Assembly: GCA_030348875.1 (NCBI GenBank) | Contig: JAUCEP010000002.1 | Coordinates: 1,381,001 to 1,445,000 of the forward strand | Length of the DNA: 64,000 bases | Origin: Ureibacillus composti | GTDB lineage: Bacteria; Bacillota; Bacilli; Bacillales_A; Planococcaceae | Reading direction: 5' to 3' | Shown here: positions 43,733-52,390 of the stretch, one piece after another | How the letters are laid out: each line of letters begins with the position of its first letter | Position numbering within the stretch: position 1 is the stretch's first letter | Notes under the pieces: generated by a model | The model's input: only the letters and a program-made list of their open reading frames with translations | Database searches by the model: none | What the model was told of the DNA's origin: nothing | Made by a program: the position numbers and the translations under genes

Positions 43733-44692
43733 ATGGAATTTAAAATTTTACTTACAGACTATGAATTTGAACATTTAGGGTACGAAGAAAAAGTATTTGA
43801 AGAATCAGGACTTTCTATTAATTTTATAAAAGCTCAGTGCAAAACGGAAGACGAAGTTATTGAACAGGCCAAAGATGTGGATGCCATATTAAATCAATAT
43901 GCACCACTTAGTCAACGAGTTATTGAATCATTAACAAAATGTAAAGTTATTTCTCGTTATGGTGTAGGAGTGAATACGGTTGATTTAGATGCTGCAAAAG
44001 AGAAAGGAATTATTGTTGCAAATGTACCTGATTATGGAATGGAGGAAGTTTCTAATCATGCATTAGCACTTCTATTATCCTGGGCTCGAAAAGTGACGTT
44101 ATTAAATAATGAAGTGAAAAAGGGAACTTGGGACTTTAAAGCAGGGGTTCCAATTCATCGATTCAATAATCAAACTTTAGGTGTACTAGGATTTGGCCGA
44201 ATTCCTCGCCGTTTAATTGAAAAAGCAAGACCACTAGGATTTAATATTGCCGCTTATGACCCATTTGTTTCAGAAAGAGATATGGAAAAAGAAGGAGTAC
44301 AGAAAATGGAACTGGATGAAATTATTCAGGTTGCCGATTTTCTTTCTATTCATGTACCTCTTATCGAAGAAACTTACCACTTAATCAACAAAGAACGCTT
44401 GGCTAAAATGAAATCTAATGCAATCATCATTAATACTGCACGAGGACCAATCGTAGATGAGGTTGCATTAGCTGATGCTCTTTCAAAAGGAAAGATTGCA
44501 GGTGCAGCACTTGATGTAATAGAGGAAGAGCCTATTAAGAGAACTAGTCCATTATTAGAAATGGACAATGTGATCATAACACCTCATAGTGCATGGTATT
44601 CGGAAGAAGCAATGATTGAGTTGAGAACTAAGGCTGCTTTAAATATTACACAAGTTTTAAAAGGAGAAGTTACTCCATACGCCCTAACATGA
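43733..44692 (+). CDS. D-2-hydroxyacid dehydrogenase (CtBP/phosphoglycerate dehydrogenase-like)
   Basis: The 319-residue NAD(P)-dependent enzyme has the nucleotide-binding motif VLGFGRIPRRL near residue 150. The catalytic arginine lies in INTARGPIVDE, the glutamate in LDVIEEEP and the histidine in TPHSAWYSEE. SRYGVGVNTVD near residue 75 is the substrate loop. It interconverts a 2-oxoacid and a D-2-hydroxyacid, perhaps glyoxylate/glycolate given the glcDF operon nearby. AGGGGAGG precedes the ATG. It follows the transporter by about 195 bases. Confidence 0.85.
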   Translation: MEFKILLTDYEFEHLGYEEKVFEESGLSINFIKAQCKTEDEVIEQAKDVDAILNQYAPLSQRVIESLTKCKVISRYGVGVNTVDLDAAKEKGIIVANVPDYGMEEVSNHALALLLSWARKVTLLNNEVKKGTWDFKAGVPIHRFNNQTLGVLGFGRIPRRLIEKARPLGFNIAAYDPFVSERDMEKEGVQKMELDEIIQVADFLSIHVPLIEETYHLINKERLAKMKSNAIIINTARGPIVDEVALADALSKGKIAGAALDVIEEEPIKRTSPLLEMDNVIITPHSAWYSEEAMIELRTKAALNITQVLKGEVTPYALT

Positions 44693-44774
44693 ATTTAAAA
44701 AACTTATAGAAAGGTTTAGAAATAAGGAATGTAACTTGTTACTTTTTGCAGTCCTTAAGTTCTGATGGATAGTA

Positions 44775-44817
44775 AACTCGCAAAAGTGGAAATATCTACT
44801 TTTACGAGTTTTTTATT
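44775..44817 (+). terminator. Terminator after the 2-hydroxyacid dehydrogenase
   Basis: AACTCGCAAAAGT (44775-44787) pairs with ACTTTTACGAGTT (44798-44810) with one mismatch, then TTTTATTTT. Confidence 0.8.
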
Positions 44818-44933
44818 TTAGTCAAAGCAATTTGCTATAAGAAAGGTGAGTTTTGAGCAATTTGTGGTGCTATTTCCATATTCCGTATTGCCTTTGTGGA
44901 TCTTGTATTCGAAAATTGGAGTCAAAATAATTC

Positions 44934-45089
44934 GAGGTACATTGTCCCGATATTAGATTGAAAGAATTCCATATTTTACAAAGGCTCACTTATCAATGGA
45001 AGTGGGCCTTTATTTGTGACAAAAGGTGCGGGGAGACAAATGCCATTTCTCCTTTAGAAAGGGACAATGTACCTGTCCCCCTGTCCCGG
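44934..45089. repeat. Composite repeat, copy 3
   Basis: A decayed left arm (GGTACATTGTCCCG), then TTAGATTGAAAGAATTCC, hairpin AAAGGCTCACTT / AAGTGGGCCTTT, and form B GGGACAATGTACCTGTCCCC at 45061 onward. The arrangement matches copies 1 and 2. It ends about 70 bases before the kinase start. Confidence 0.65.
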
Positions 45090-45157
45090 GTATTGCAATA
45101 CTCTGTTATTTTATTCATAATTATGATATTGAATTTAAGCGAATGGGGAAAGTGTGC

Positions 45158-47911
45158 ATGGGGAAAAGGGACAGTTCGATTAGGCGGATTATTATTATTT
45201 CATTCATTGTGTTAATGGTGAGTACGCTCTTAATCATCGGTTATATCGTTTTTTCAAGTTGGAAGACTTCTGTAGATAATATTATTGTAAAAATGGAGAA
45301 TTCCACAAATCAAAAAATCTTGCAAGAAATTGATCATCTTCTTTATCTACCATATTTTTTAAACACAAGCAGTCACAATCTTATTGAGAATGGGATTGTT
45401 GATATAGATGATCCATCTGAAAGAGATGCTTTTTTAGTCAATGCCATTCAATCTAGTAACAAGAATATCTACAGTGTGAGTTATGGGTTAGAAAACGGCG
45501 ATTTTTATGGTGCTAGGAGAGATGAAAACAATGAAATTGAACTCTATCGAAGCAATGAAGAAACTCATGGACACTCATACTATTATTCAGTGACTGAGGA
45601 TATGACAGAAGGCGATTTTGTGGAGGATTATGGGAAGTTTGACCCACGCATAAGATCTTGGTATTTTTTAACAAAAAAGGCTGGTCAACCGCTATATACG
45701 CCCCTATACAAGCATTTTATAAGGGATGATTTGGTCCTTACCAATACTTACCCAATTTTTAACGATGACGGTACGCTTCAAGGTGTTTTAGGAGCGCGGA
45801 TTGCACTCTCCAGCCTACATGATTTTTTGAAAGAAATTTTAAAAGATCGAATGGCAACGGCTTATATCGTAGAAAGAAAAACAGGTAATTTGGTTGCTAC
45901 TTCAGTTAATAATCAATCATTTGAAAAACAAGCAGATGGTACGTTAAAAAGAATTTCAATTAATTCCATTGAAAACAACACCATTTTAGATGCTTATCAA
46001 CATTATAAAAAATCAGCAGAAAATAAAACGATTGAAAAAACAGATCACGGGAATCTACATATTAAACTAACTGATTATAAAAAAGATGGAGTAGATTGGG
46101 TCATCATTACTGCCATTTCTGATCAACCATTCCTAGCTGAAATTAATAAGGAGATCAATACTGCGATTATTTTATCGATTATTGCTTTACTACTATCGAT
46201 GCTGATTTATAAAAAAGTGACAGATGTGATTTTAAAACCGATCCATCATTTAAGCCTGACAGCAGAGAAATTTTCAAAAGGGGAACTGTTACAAAGGGCT
46301 AACATCTACAAAAATGATGAAATTGGGAAACTATCACTTGTTTTTAATCACATGGCCGAACAATTGCATAAACATATTCATCATCTCGAAGAAAAAGTAA
46401 AAGAGCGAACGACTGAAATTGAAAAAGCAAATAAAGAGTTAAAATATGCTAAAATTGAAGCAGAGAAAGCAAATGAGGCGAAAAGTGAATTTCTCGCGAA
46501 TATGAGTCACGAAATTCGCACACCTCTCAATGCGGTGATTGGTTTCAGTGAATTATTACAAAACTCCATCGAGGATGAAAAACAACAAAACTATATAAAA
46601 ACGATTAATAGCTCGGGGAATAGTTTATTACGTATTATTAACGATATTCTTGATCTCTCTAAGATTGAAGCTGGGAAAATAGAACCACACCATAAACAAG
46701 TCAACCTTCAAACGATTTTCAAGGAGATTGAAAGTATGTTTATCCAAACTATTCAAAGCAAACAGATTGAGTTTATCGTGGATATACCGGATGACTTCCC
46801 TAAAAGTATTGTTTTTGACGAAGTAAGAATGAGGCAGATTTTGCTGAACCTAGTAGGCAATGCTGTTAAGTTTACTGAGAAGGGGCATATCAAGTTGTCG
46901 ATTAAAGCAATGCCTTCGAACACAGGCGATCGAAACCTGATCAACCTTCACCTTTTTGTTCAAGATACAGGCATTGGTATTCCTGATCACGAAAAGGAAA
47001 AGATCTTTGAGGCGTTTACCCAAATCTCTGGACAAAGTATTAAAAAATACGGTGGGACTGGCTTAGGGCTGTCCATTACGAAAAAACTAGTAGAAATATT
47101 GAACGGAAAAATCACGGTTGAAAGTGAAGTTGGCAAAGGCAGTACGTTCCATATTGAATTTACAGATGTCCAAATCACAGACCTTGATTCACTACCTGAA
47201 CATATGGACAACTCGTTCTTGTGTAAATACAATTTCGAGGGTACTACGATCCTGGTCGTAGATGATATCGAGACGAACCGTTCTTTATTAGTAGAATATC
47301 TTTCGAAAACAGGAAGTCGTGTCCTAGTAGCTGAAAATGGATTGGAAGCGCTTCAAGTTGCCGAGTTGGAGAAGCCAGATTTGATCATCACCGATTTGTT
47401 GATGCCTGTCATGAATGGATTTGAGGCAATTACTAGACTGAGAGAAAACCCGGTCATATCGCATATTCCCGTAATCGCTTTGAGTGCAACTGTTTCGCAG
47501 GATGTTCCTGAAATTCGTAAATTCGATAGCTATTTAATGAAGCCAGTGAATATTGGCCAGTTACTTGATACAGTTTCTTCGTTCATACTAACAAAAACGG
47601 GGGCGAGTTCTAACTCCCATCGGAAGGATCCATTACTTAGTGAAATGTTAGATCCTATCGTGTTGATGGATGTAAGAAATCAGCTGAATCCAATCTTTAA
47701 AAAATTAGAATCTGGCGTGATTATTAGCGTTGTAAAAACATTAGCAGAGCAAATAATGACCTTAGGACAAGCACATCAATCGCAGGTACTCATCTCCGAA
47801 GGCAAAGAATTAATGAGTTATGTAGAATCCTATCAAATTGTTAACATTAAGAACAAGATCAAATCTATTGAAAAACTACTATTAGAGGATAATTCAAATG
47901 GAAAACAATAA
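45158..47911 (+). CDS. Hybrid sensor histidine kinase with dCACHE, HAMP and receiver domains
   Basis: The protein has about 917 residues. An N-terminal membrane segment (IIIISFIVLMVSTLLIIGYI) and a second one near residue 345 (AIILSIIALLLSMLIY) enclose an extracellular dCACHE sensor (RIRSWYFLTKKAGQPLYTPL). Then come HAMP, a coiled coil, HisKA (NMSHEIRTPLNAVIGF), the ATPase domain (GNAVKF, DTGIGIP, GGTGLGLS) and a receiver with phospho-acceptor Asp in IITDLLMPVMNG. ATG 45158 follows GGGGAAAG; an in-frame ATG at 45143 is the alternative. A longer frame from GTG 45026 runs through a repeat and is rejected. It overlaps the next gene by 14 bases. Confidence 0.88.
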   Translation: MGKRDSSIRRIIIISFIVLMVSTLLIIGYIVFSSWKTSVDNIIVKMENSTNQKILQEIDHLLYLPYFLNTSSHNLIENGIVDIDDPSERDAFLVNAIQSSNKNIYSVSYGLENGDFYGARRDENNEIELYRSNEETHGHSYYYSVTEDMTEGDFVEDYGKFDPRIRSWYFLTKKAGQPLYTPLYKHFIRDDLVLTNTYPIFNDDGTLQGVLGARIALSSLHDFLKEILKDRMATAYIVERKTGNLVATSVNNQSFEKQADGTLKRISINSIENNTILDAYQHYKKSAENKTIEKTDHGNLHIKLTDYKKDGVDWVIITAISDQPFLAEINKEINTAIILSIIALLLSMLIYKKVTDVILKPIHHLSLTAEKFSKGELLQRANIYKNDEIGKLSLVFNHMAEQLHKHIHHLEEKVKERTTEIEKANKELKYAKIEAEKANEAKSEFLANMSHEIRTPLNAVIGFSELLQNSIEDEKQQNYIKTINSSGNSLLRIINDILDLSKIEAGKIEPHHKQVNLQTIFKEIESMFIQTIQSKQIEFIVDIPDDFPKSIVFDEVRMRQILLNLVGNAVKFTEKGHIKLSIKAMPSNTGDRNLINLHLFVQDTGIGIPDHEKEKIFEAFTQISGQSIKKYGGTGLGLSITKKLVEILNGKITVESEVGKGSTFHIEFTDVQITDLDSLPEHMDNSFLCKYNFEGTTILVVDDIETNRSLLVEYLSKTGSRVLVAENGLEALQVAELEKPDLIITDLLMPVMNGFEAITRLRENPVISHIPVIALSATVSQDVPEIRKFDSYLMKPVNIGQLLDTVSSFILTKTGASSNSHRKDPLLSEMLDPIVLMDVRNQLNPIFKKLESGVIISVVKTLAEQIMTLGQAHQSQVLISEGKELMSYVESYQIVNIKNKIKSIEKLLLEDNSNGKQ

Positions 47912-49439
47912 TTTAGTATTAATAGTTGATGATAACCCGAATAATATTCAGGTATTGGCTACAATCATGGCGGAATGTGGTTATGAGCTTGGGATTGCGC
48001 AGAATGCTCATGAGGTATATCGATTCCTTGAAGAAAACCACCCGCAGTTAATCTTGCTAGACATTGAAATGCCTGAGATTGATGGCTATGAAGTATGCGT
48101 GACGATTAAGTCCAAACCACAATATCAAAATATCCCCATTATTTTTTTAACAGTCAAAAGTGAGACGGAGGATATTGTCAAAGGGTTCAATTTGGGCGCA
48201 GTGGATTATATCACGAAACCTTTTAACCGAATGGAACTTATTTCGAGAGTAAAGACCCATATTTCTTTAAAACAATCTAGGGATGAACTGGCACGGAAGA
48301 ATTGGGAGCTTGAAAATGAAATACAAACTAGAAAAAAACTTGAGGTAGAAAAAGACCTATTAACGAAACAGTTACTTGAACACCAACAACTCCTTGAAGA
48401 AAAGGTCAAGGCGCGAACGAAAGAACTGGCAGCTGCCAACGAAAAAATAAATCGTATTATCGATAGTATTACAGATGGTTTTGCGGCAGTCGATAAAAAT
48501 TGGCAATATATTTACGCGAATCATCAACATATTATTACGGATTATGCACCGGCAATCGATGTGGTAGGTAAAAACATATGGGAAGTGTTTCCGAATGCTG
48601 TTCATACAAAGTTGTATGATGAGTTTCATCGAGCCATGTCAGAAAGGATTTCTGTTCATTTCGAAACGCCTTCATCACATGATGATTCATGGTTTGAAGT
48701 AAATGTATATCCATTTGAAGATGGAATCTGTTGTTATTTTAAGAATATCACGGAGAAGAAACAATATGAGCAAGAAATGAAACGCTTGTCGGGACTCGAT
48801 TTAATCGGCCAAATGGCAGCAGGGATCAGCCATGAAATTCGCAATCCTTTGACGACGGTTCGCGGCTTTTTGGAACTGTTAAGGACAAATGATGAGTGTG
48901 TCAAATTCCATGACTACTTTACCCTAATGATCGAGGAAATTGATCGTGCGAATGCCATTATTACCGAATTCCTGTCCATGGGTAATACAAGAACAACTAA
49001 TTTAGAGGAGTTAAATTTAAATGCCATCTTACACGATCTCAGTCCCTTACTGCTGGCGAATGCGTTAAACCAAAATAAAGAGTTTGAATTAGAAACGACT
49101 GAGATTCCTAATTTGAAATTAAACAGAAATGAAATTCGTCAATTAATCTTAAACCTATATCGCAATGGCTTGGAAGCGATGGATCAAGGAAAACTGCTAA
49201 CCATCCGCACCTATACAGAACAGGATGCGGTAGTCCTGGCAGTGCAGGATCAAGGAGCAGGAATCGAACCCGACGTATTAGAAAAACTCGGCACACCCTT
49301 CTTCTCGACAAAAGATGAAGGCACTGGCCTAGGACTCGGCGTATGCTACGCCATCTCTAGCCGCCACCATGCCAAAATCGACATCCAAACAGGCAGCGAA
49401 GGCACAACGTTTTATGTGAGGTTTGGGGTGGGACAGTAG
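47898..49439 (+). CDS. Receiver-PAS-histidine kinase protein
   Basis: The 513-residue cytosolic protein starts with a receiver domain (LIVDDNPNNIQVLATIM, phospho-acceptor in LLDIEMPEIDG, TKPF lysine). A coiled coil (residues 125-190), a PAS domain (IIDSITDGFAAVDKNWQYIY) and a kinase core with H-box GISHEIRNPLTTVRG follow. The ATPase part includes LILNLYRNGLEAM, DQGAGI and GTGLGLGVC. It overlaps the transmembrane hybrid kinase, so the two probably form one phosphorelay. No DNA-binding output gene is adjacent. The last codons (Val-Gly-Gln-stop) are part of a GGGACA repeat. Confidence 0.87.
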   Translation: MENNNLVLIVDDNPNNIQVLATIMAECGYELGIAQNAHEVYRFLEENHPQLILLDIEMPEIDGYEVCVTIKSKPQYQNIPIIFLTVKSETEDIVKGFNLGAVDYITKPFNRMELISRVKTHISLKQSRDELARKNWELENEIQTRKKLEVEKDLLTKQLLEHQQLLEEKVKARTKELAAANEKINRIIDSITDGFAAVDKNWQYIYANHQHIITDYAPAIDVVGKNIWEVFPNAVHTKLYDEFHRAMSERISVHFETPSSHDDSWFEVNVYPFEDGICCYFKNITEKKQYEQEMKRLSGLDLIGQMAAGISHEIRNPLTTVRGFLELLRTNDECVKFHDYFTLMIEEIDRANAIITEFLSMGNTRTTNLEELNLNAILHDLSPLLLANALNQNKEFELETTEIPNLKLNRNEIRQLILNLYRNGLEAMDQGKLLTIRTYTEQDAVVLAVQDQGAGIEPDVLEKLGTPFFSTKDEGTGLGLGVCYAISSRHHAKIDIQTGSEGTTFYVRFGVGQ

Positions 49440-49459
49440 GGATGGGTATTGTTGTCCCA
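49429..49459. repeat. GGGACA repeat overlapping the kinase stop codon
   Basis: TGGGACAGTAGGGATGGGTA followed by TTGTTGTCCCA. It is a diverged form A copy that supplies the last two codons and the stop of the kinase gene. Confidence 0.6.
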
Positions 49460-49473
49460 CTCGGTTTGTGTGG

Positions 49474-49670
49474 TGGGACAGCGGGGACAGGTCCCTCGTC
49501 CCACCCAGCTCACTTGTTTGGTAAATCAGGGAAAAAATTCGTTTTGGGACAGCGGGGACAGGTCCCTCGTCCCACTCAGCTAACTTGTTTGGTAAATAAG
49601 GGAAAAAACTCGTTTTGGGACAGCGGGGACAGGTCCCTCGTCCCACTCGGCTCACTTGTTTGAAAAATAA
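49474..49670. repeat. Three tandem 71-bp units, each headed by a GGGACA form A repeat
   Basis: Form A copies start at 49474, 49545 and 49616, an exact 71-base period. Each is followed by CACTTGTTTG or CTAACTTGTTTG and an AAGGGAAAAAA-like tail. The unit therefore joins the GGGACA family to the AAGGGAA family. Confidence 0.8.
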
Positions 49671-49860
49671 GAGAAAAAAATTCCCTTAAATAGAAAAATG
49701 CATTAATTTTTAATGAAATAAGGGAAGGTTTTTCCTTTATCTTGTTCAAATGATTGGATTTTGCCTTGTTTTAGAGCAGTTAACGGAAATTTATTCCCTT
49801 ATTTGTGCTTCTTAGGCCACTAAAATATATATTAAGGGAAAATTGTTCCGTTATTTGAGG
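49667..49860. repeat. Dispersed AAGGGAA/TTCC palindromes
   Basis: Variants of TTAAGGGAAAATTGTTCCGT occur at about 49667, 49718, 49789 and 49836. They are related to the 52-bp array at 23906-24113. No gene is visible between the repeats. Confidence 0.65.
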
Positions 49861-49923
49861 TTCTTAAACTATCAAAATATAAATTGATTGAAATTTTCCT
49901 TATAATTTACAAAGAAATAGAAG

Positions 49924-49960
49924 GAGCATGGCGAATTTCCTTTACGAAATTGCCATGCTC
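49924..49960. terminator. Hairpin between repeat region and dehydrogenase
   Basis: GAGCATGGC (49924-49932) pairs with GCCATGCTC (49952-49960), with extra AATTTC/GAAATT pairing inside. It lies 32 bases past the stop of the minus-strand dehydrogenase. The T-tracts are short, so its activity is uncertain. Confidence 0.55.
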
Positions 49961-49992
49961 TTTAGTTTGTACAACAAAAGTGAACGTGCAAC

Positions 49993-50949
49993 CTAAATCA
50001 AGTTCGGTGGTGTTTTTCCTTGTAGTCCAGCCACTAGATTCGTTGCGCCTAACATGGCCATTTTCATACGAGTTTCATAGGTAGCAGAGCCGATGTGTGG
50101 TAATGTCACGGCATTTTCAAGTGAAAGTAATGGGTGGTCGGGTTGGACAGGTTCTTCAACAAATACGTCGAGTCCTGCAGCTAGAATTTGACCAGTCTTC
50201 AGAGCATCCACTAGAGCTTCTTCATCGACCGTTTTTCCTCTTGATCCATTAATAAAAATGGCTGTTTCTTTCATTAAGTCAAATTCTCTTTTTCCGATCA
50301 TGTTTTCCGTAGCCGGTGTTAACGGAGTCATTAAGCATACATAGTCTGATTGTTTTAGTAATTCATCGATTGAACAGTAAGTTGCGCCATAAAGTTTCTC
50401 TGCTTGTTCATTTCTAGAGCGATTATGATACAAGATTTGCATGTCGAATCCAAAATGCGCTCGTTTTGCAATTGTGCTTCCAACTGCGCCCATTCCGATA
50501 ATCCCTAACACTTTATGATGAACATCAACGCCAAATAATTCCTCCCCAATCATGGACTTCCATTGGCCATTCTTCACAAGATTATGCATTTCAGGGATCC
50601 TTCTCGCAGTTGCTAATAATAAACCGATAAGCGTATCTGCCACCGTATCGTTTAAAACTTCCGGCGTATTCGTAGCCATAATCCCACGAGCGGATAACTC
50701 TTCTATATCCAAATTGTCATAGCCGACTGAAGTATTACACACTATTTTTAACTGTGGCGCTTGATCTAATAATTCTTTATTTATTTTTAAACCTGAGCCC
50801 AGTATGCCATGTGCATTTTTAAGCTCATGAAGAAATTTTGGGTACGTTTCGGAATCTAGTTTTTCGAAGTATGCAACATCACACGTCGTCTGTATAAAAT
50901 CTAATACTTTCTGATCTACTTTCTTATAGACAATTACTTTTGGTTTCAT
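49993..50949 (-). CDS. D-2-hydroxyacid dehydrogenase (glyoxylate/2-ketogluconate reductase-like)
   Basis: The 318-residue enzyme has the dinucleotide motif GIIGMGAVGSTIAKR near residue 148. The catalytic arginine lies in INGSRGKTVDEE, the glutamate in LDVFVEEP and the histidine in LPHIGSATYETR. This is the pattern of GhrB/GyaR-type reductases of glyoxylate, hydroxypyruvate or 2-ketogluconate. ATG 50949 has AAAGGAG 7 bases upstream. A frame extension to 51000 runs through a GGGACA repeat and is rejected. It is a second member of the family in this window and is only distantly similar to the one at 43733. Confidence 0.85.
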   Translation of the reverse strand: MKPKVIVYKKVDQKVLDFIQTTCDVAYFEKLDSETYPKFLHELKNAHGILGSGLKINKELLDQAPQLKIVCNTSVGYDNLDIEELSARGIMATNTPEVLNDTVADTLIGLLLATARRIPEMHNLVKNGQWKSMIGEELFGVDVHHKVLGIIGMGAVGSTIAKRAHFGFDMQILYHNRSRNEQAEKLYGATYCSIDELLKQSDYVCLMTPLTPATENMIGKREFDLMKETAIFINGSRGKTVDEEALVDALKTGQILAAGLDVFVEEPVQPDHPLLSLENAVTLPHIGSATYETRMKMAMLGATNLVAGLQGKTPPNLI

Positions 50950-50970
50950 TTTGGAGCTCCTTTCTGTGGA

Positions 50971-50999
50971 TGGGACGCGGGGACAGGTTCCTTGTCCCA
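50971..50999. repeat. GGGACA repeat upstream of the minus-strand dehydrogenase
   Basis: TGGGACGCGGGGACAGGTTC then CTTGTCCCA. It lies 22 bases before the dehydrogenase start and has the inverse (B-like) orientation relative to that gene. Confidence 0.75.
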
Positions 51000-51236
51000 T
51001 TTTGGTTATAAATGGAAGGTTCCGCCACGTTGAATGGCATGAATTGTGAGAATATAAAGACTACTATTTCACACATAGTTTACCATTTTTTAGTGTGGGA
51101 GAATAGGATGGAATTAATAAGGTGCTATTATTTTGTCGTGAGCTTTCATCTAGGGACAGGTAACACGAGCAGTTCAATAAAAAAAGGGGCAGTGTACTGT
51201 ACTGTACTGTCCCTTTGTCACTTCAATTCCTAATAA

Positions 51237-52040
51237 TTAATCATAACCCGAACCGATATCAAGTTTTATACGATTCATGTATGGATAGATAATTGGATTG
51301 CTTCCTACACATAACGTGAATGTTTGGGTTGCTGTACCTATAGCCCCAGGGATAGCAGCGACGACTGGTCCAGGATTCAATGAAGCAACTGCACTAGCTA
51401 CATATGGAGCAAGATACTGATAGATGCTATTTGTAGCTTCTGTCATACATCTATCTAAAATTTCTTGTGCTTGATTGCGAATAACAACGGGTACTGTGAC
51501 ATCTAGCCAGACACGATACGTTCTAGTTCTAAAAGGGTCTCGTAATATAGGAGCAGGAATGCCGAATGATGTAATTGTTTTTCTAATAACAGTTGTTTCA
51601 GCTAGTTGCTCTTCAGGAATCCTTCTATCCGGAGGTGGTACTCTTCCGTCAGTAGTACCAGATTCAGGACATGTTTCACTAATTACTCTATATCCAACTA
51701 ACTCTGTTGGAAGAAAGTCCATATCACCATGGTTTTCGCCAGTTTGAATGTTTTTAATATTTGATAATGGTACTCGGTTTCGAATTGGATCATAATCACC
51801 TACACAAGCAGTGACAGTACCTAAGTTCTGTATACTCGTTTGAATTTGCTTTCCTTTTAAATCACCAAGCTCATTTACAGGAATTAAAGTAGGAGTGGTA
51901 ACATCGTTATTCTGAACGAGATAATTATTTATAGGTACGGGTGGAGCTGACTGTAGGAAGTTAGGATTTAGAAACTCTCCGGCATAATTGTTATTATACA
52001 AAACGCCACCACACATGGGGCAACGATAGAAATTGACCAT
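51237..52040 (-). CDS. Unknown protein with N-terminal CPMCGG cysteine knuckle
   Basis: This 267-residue protein is not recognised. It opens MVNFYRCPMCGGVLYNNN, a single cysteine knuckle, followed by an asparagine- and proline-rich segment. The middle holds TYRVWLDVTVPVVIRNQAQE, and the end is small-residue-rich (YVASAVASLNPGPVVAAIPG). It has no signal peptide. Its composition, rich in N, P, T and V, resembles spore-coat or surface-assembly proteins, but this is only an impression. AGAAAGGGG precedes the ATG. It stands alone between two repeat clusters. Confidence 0.6.
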   Translation of the reverse strand: MVNFYRCPMCGGVLYNNNYAGEFLNPNFLQSAPPVPINNYLVQNNDVTTPTLIPVNELGDLKGKQIQTSIQNLGTVTACVGDYDPIRNRVPLSNIKNIQTGENHGDMDFLPTELVGYRVISETCPESGTTDGRVPPPDRRIPEEQLAETTVIRKTITSFGIPAPILRDPFRTRTYRVWLDVTVPVVIRNQAQEILDRCMTEATNSIYQYLAPYVASAVASLNPGPVVAAIPGAIGTATQTFTLCVGSNPIIYPYMNRIKLDIGSGYD

Positions 52041-52109
52041 TTATTTCCCCTTTCTAAATCAAATACAACATACTATATTCACATATACTTCGTTGTGTTA
52101 AACAAGTGA

Positions 52110-52390
52110 TGTGAGTACAGGTACCTCGTCCAAGTTCAGTAAATCAGGGACAGTGTACCTGTCCCTGATGTCCCACATTAACAATTTACAATTACTTCAT
52201 ATTCTCATTACAATTCTTTGTTACCATTTAATTGGCAGAATATAAAGAAAAAGCGCGCTCTCGTAAATACAGATTTATAGTTCATGCAAATGAATAAATC
52301 TTATTCGAGACTAATAAAAATATACATGAGGGATAGCTTTGTCCCAAATTTTCATAATTAATGGGACAGTGTACCTGTCCCTATGTCCCA
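52110..52390. repeat. GGGACA repeats upstream of the Pgi paralogue
   Basis: A half copy lies at about 52110-52132 (ACAGGTACCTCGTCC). Form B copies lie at 52146-52175 and 52362-52390 (GGGACAGTGTACCTGTCCCT then TGTCCCA). The last copy contains the ATG at 52383. Apart from these, the region has no gene. Confidence 0.75.

Noticed and set aside
45026-45142. N-terminal extension of the hybrid kinase from GTG 45026
   Set aside because: The added residues are translation of a GGGACA repeat and composite element; ATG 45158 has a better site and directly precedes the first membrane segment.
50950-51000. N-terminal extension of the minus-strand dehydrogenase (MGQGTCPRVPST)
   Set aside because: It is translation of a GGGACA repeat; ATG 50949 has AAAGGAG upstream.
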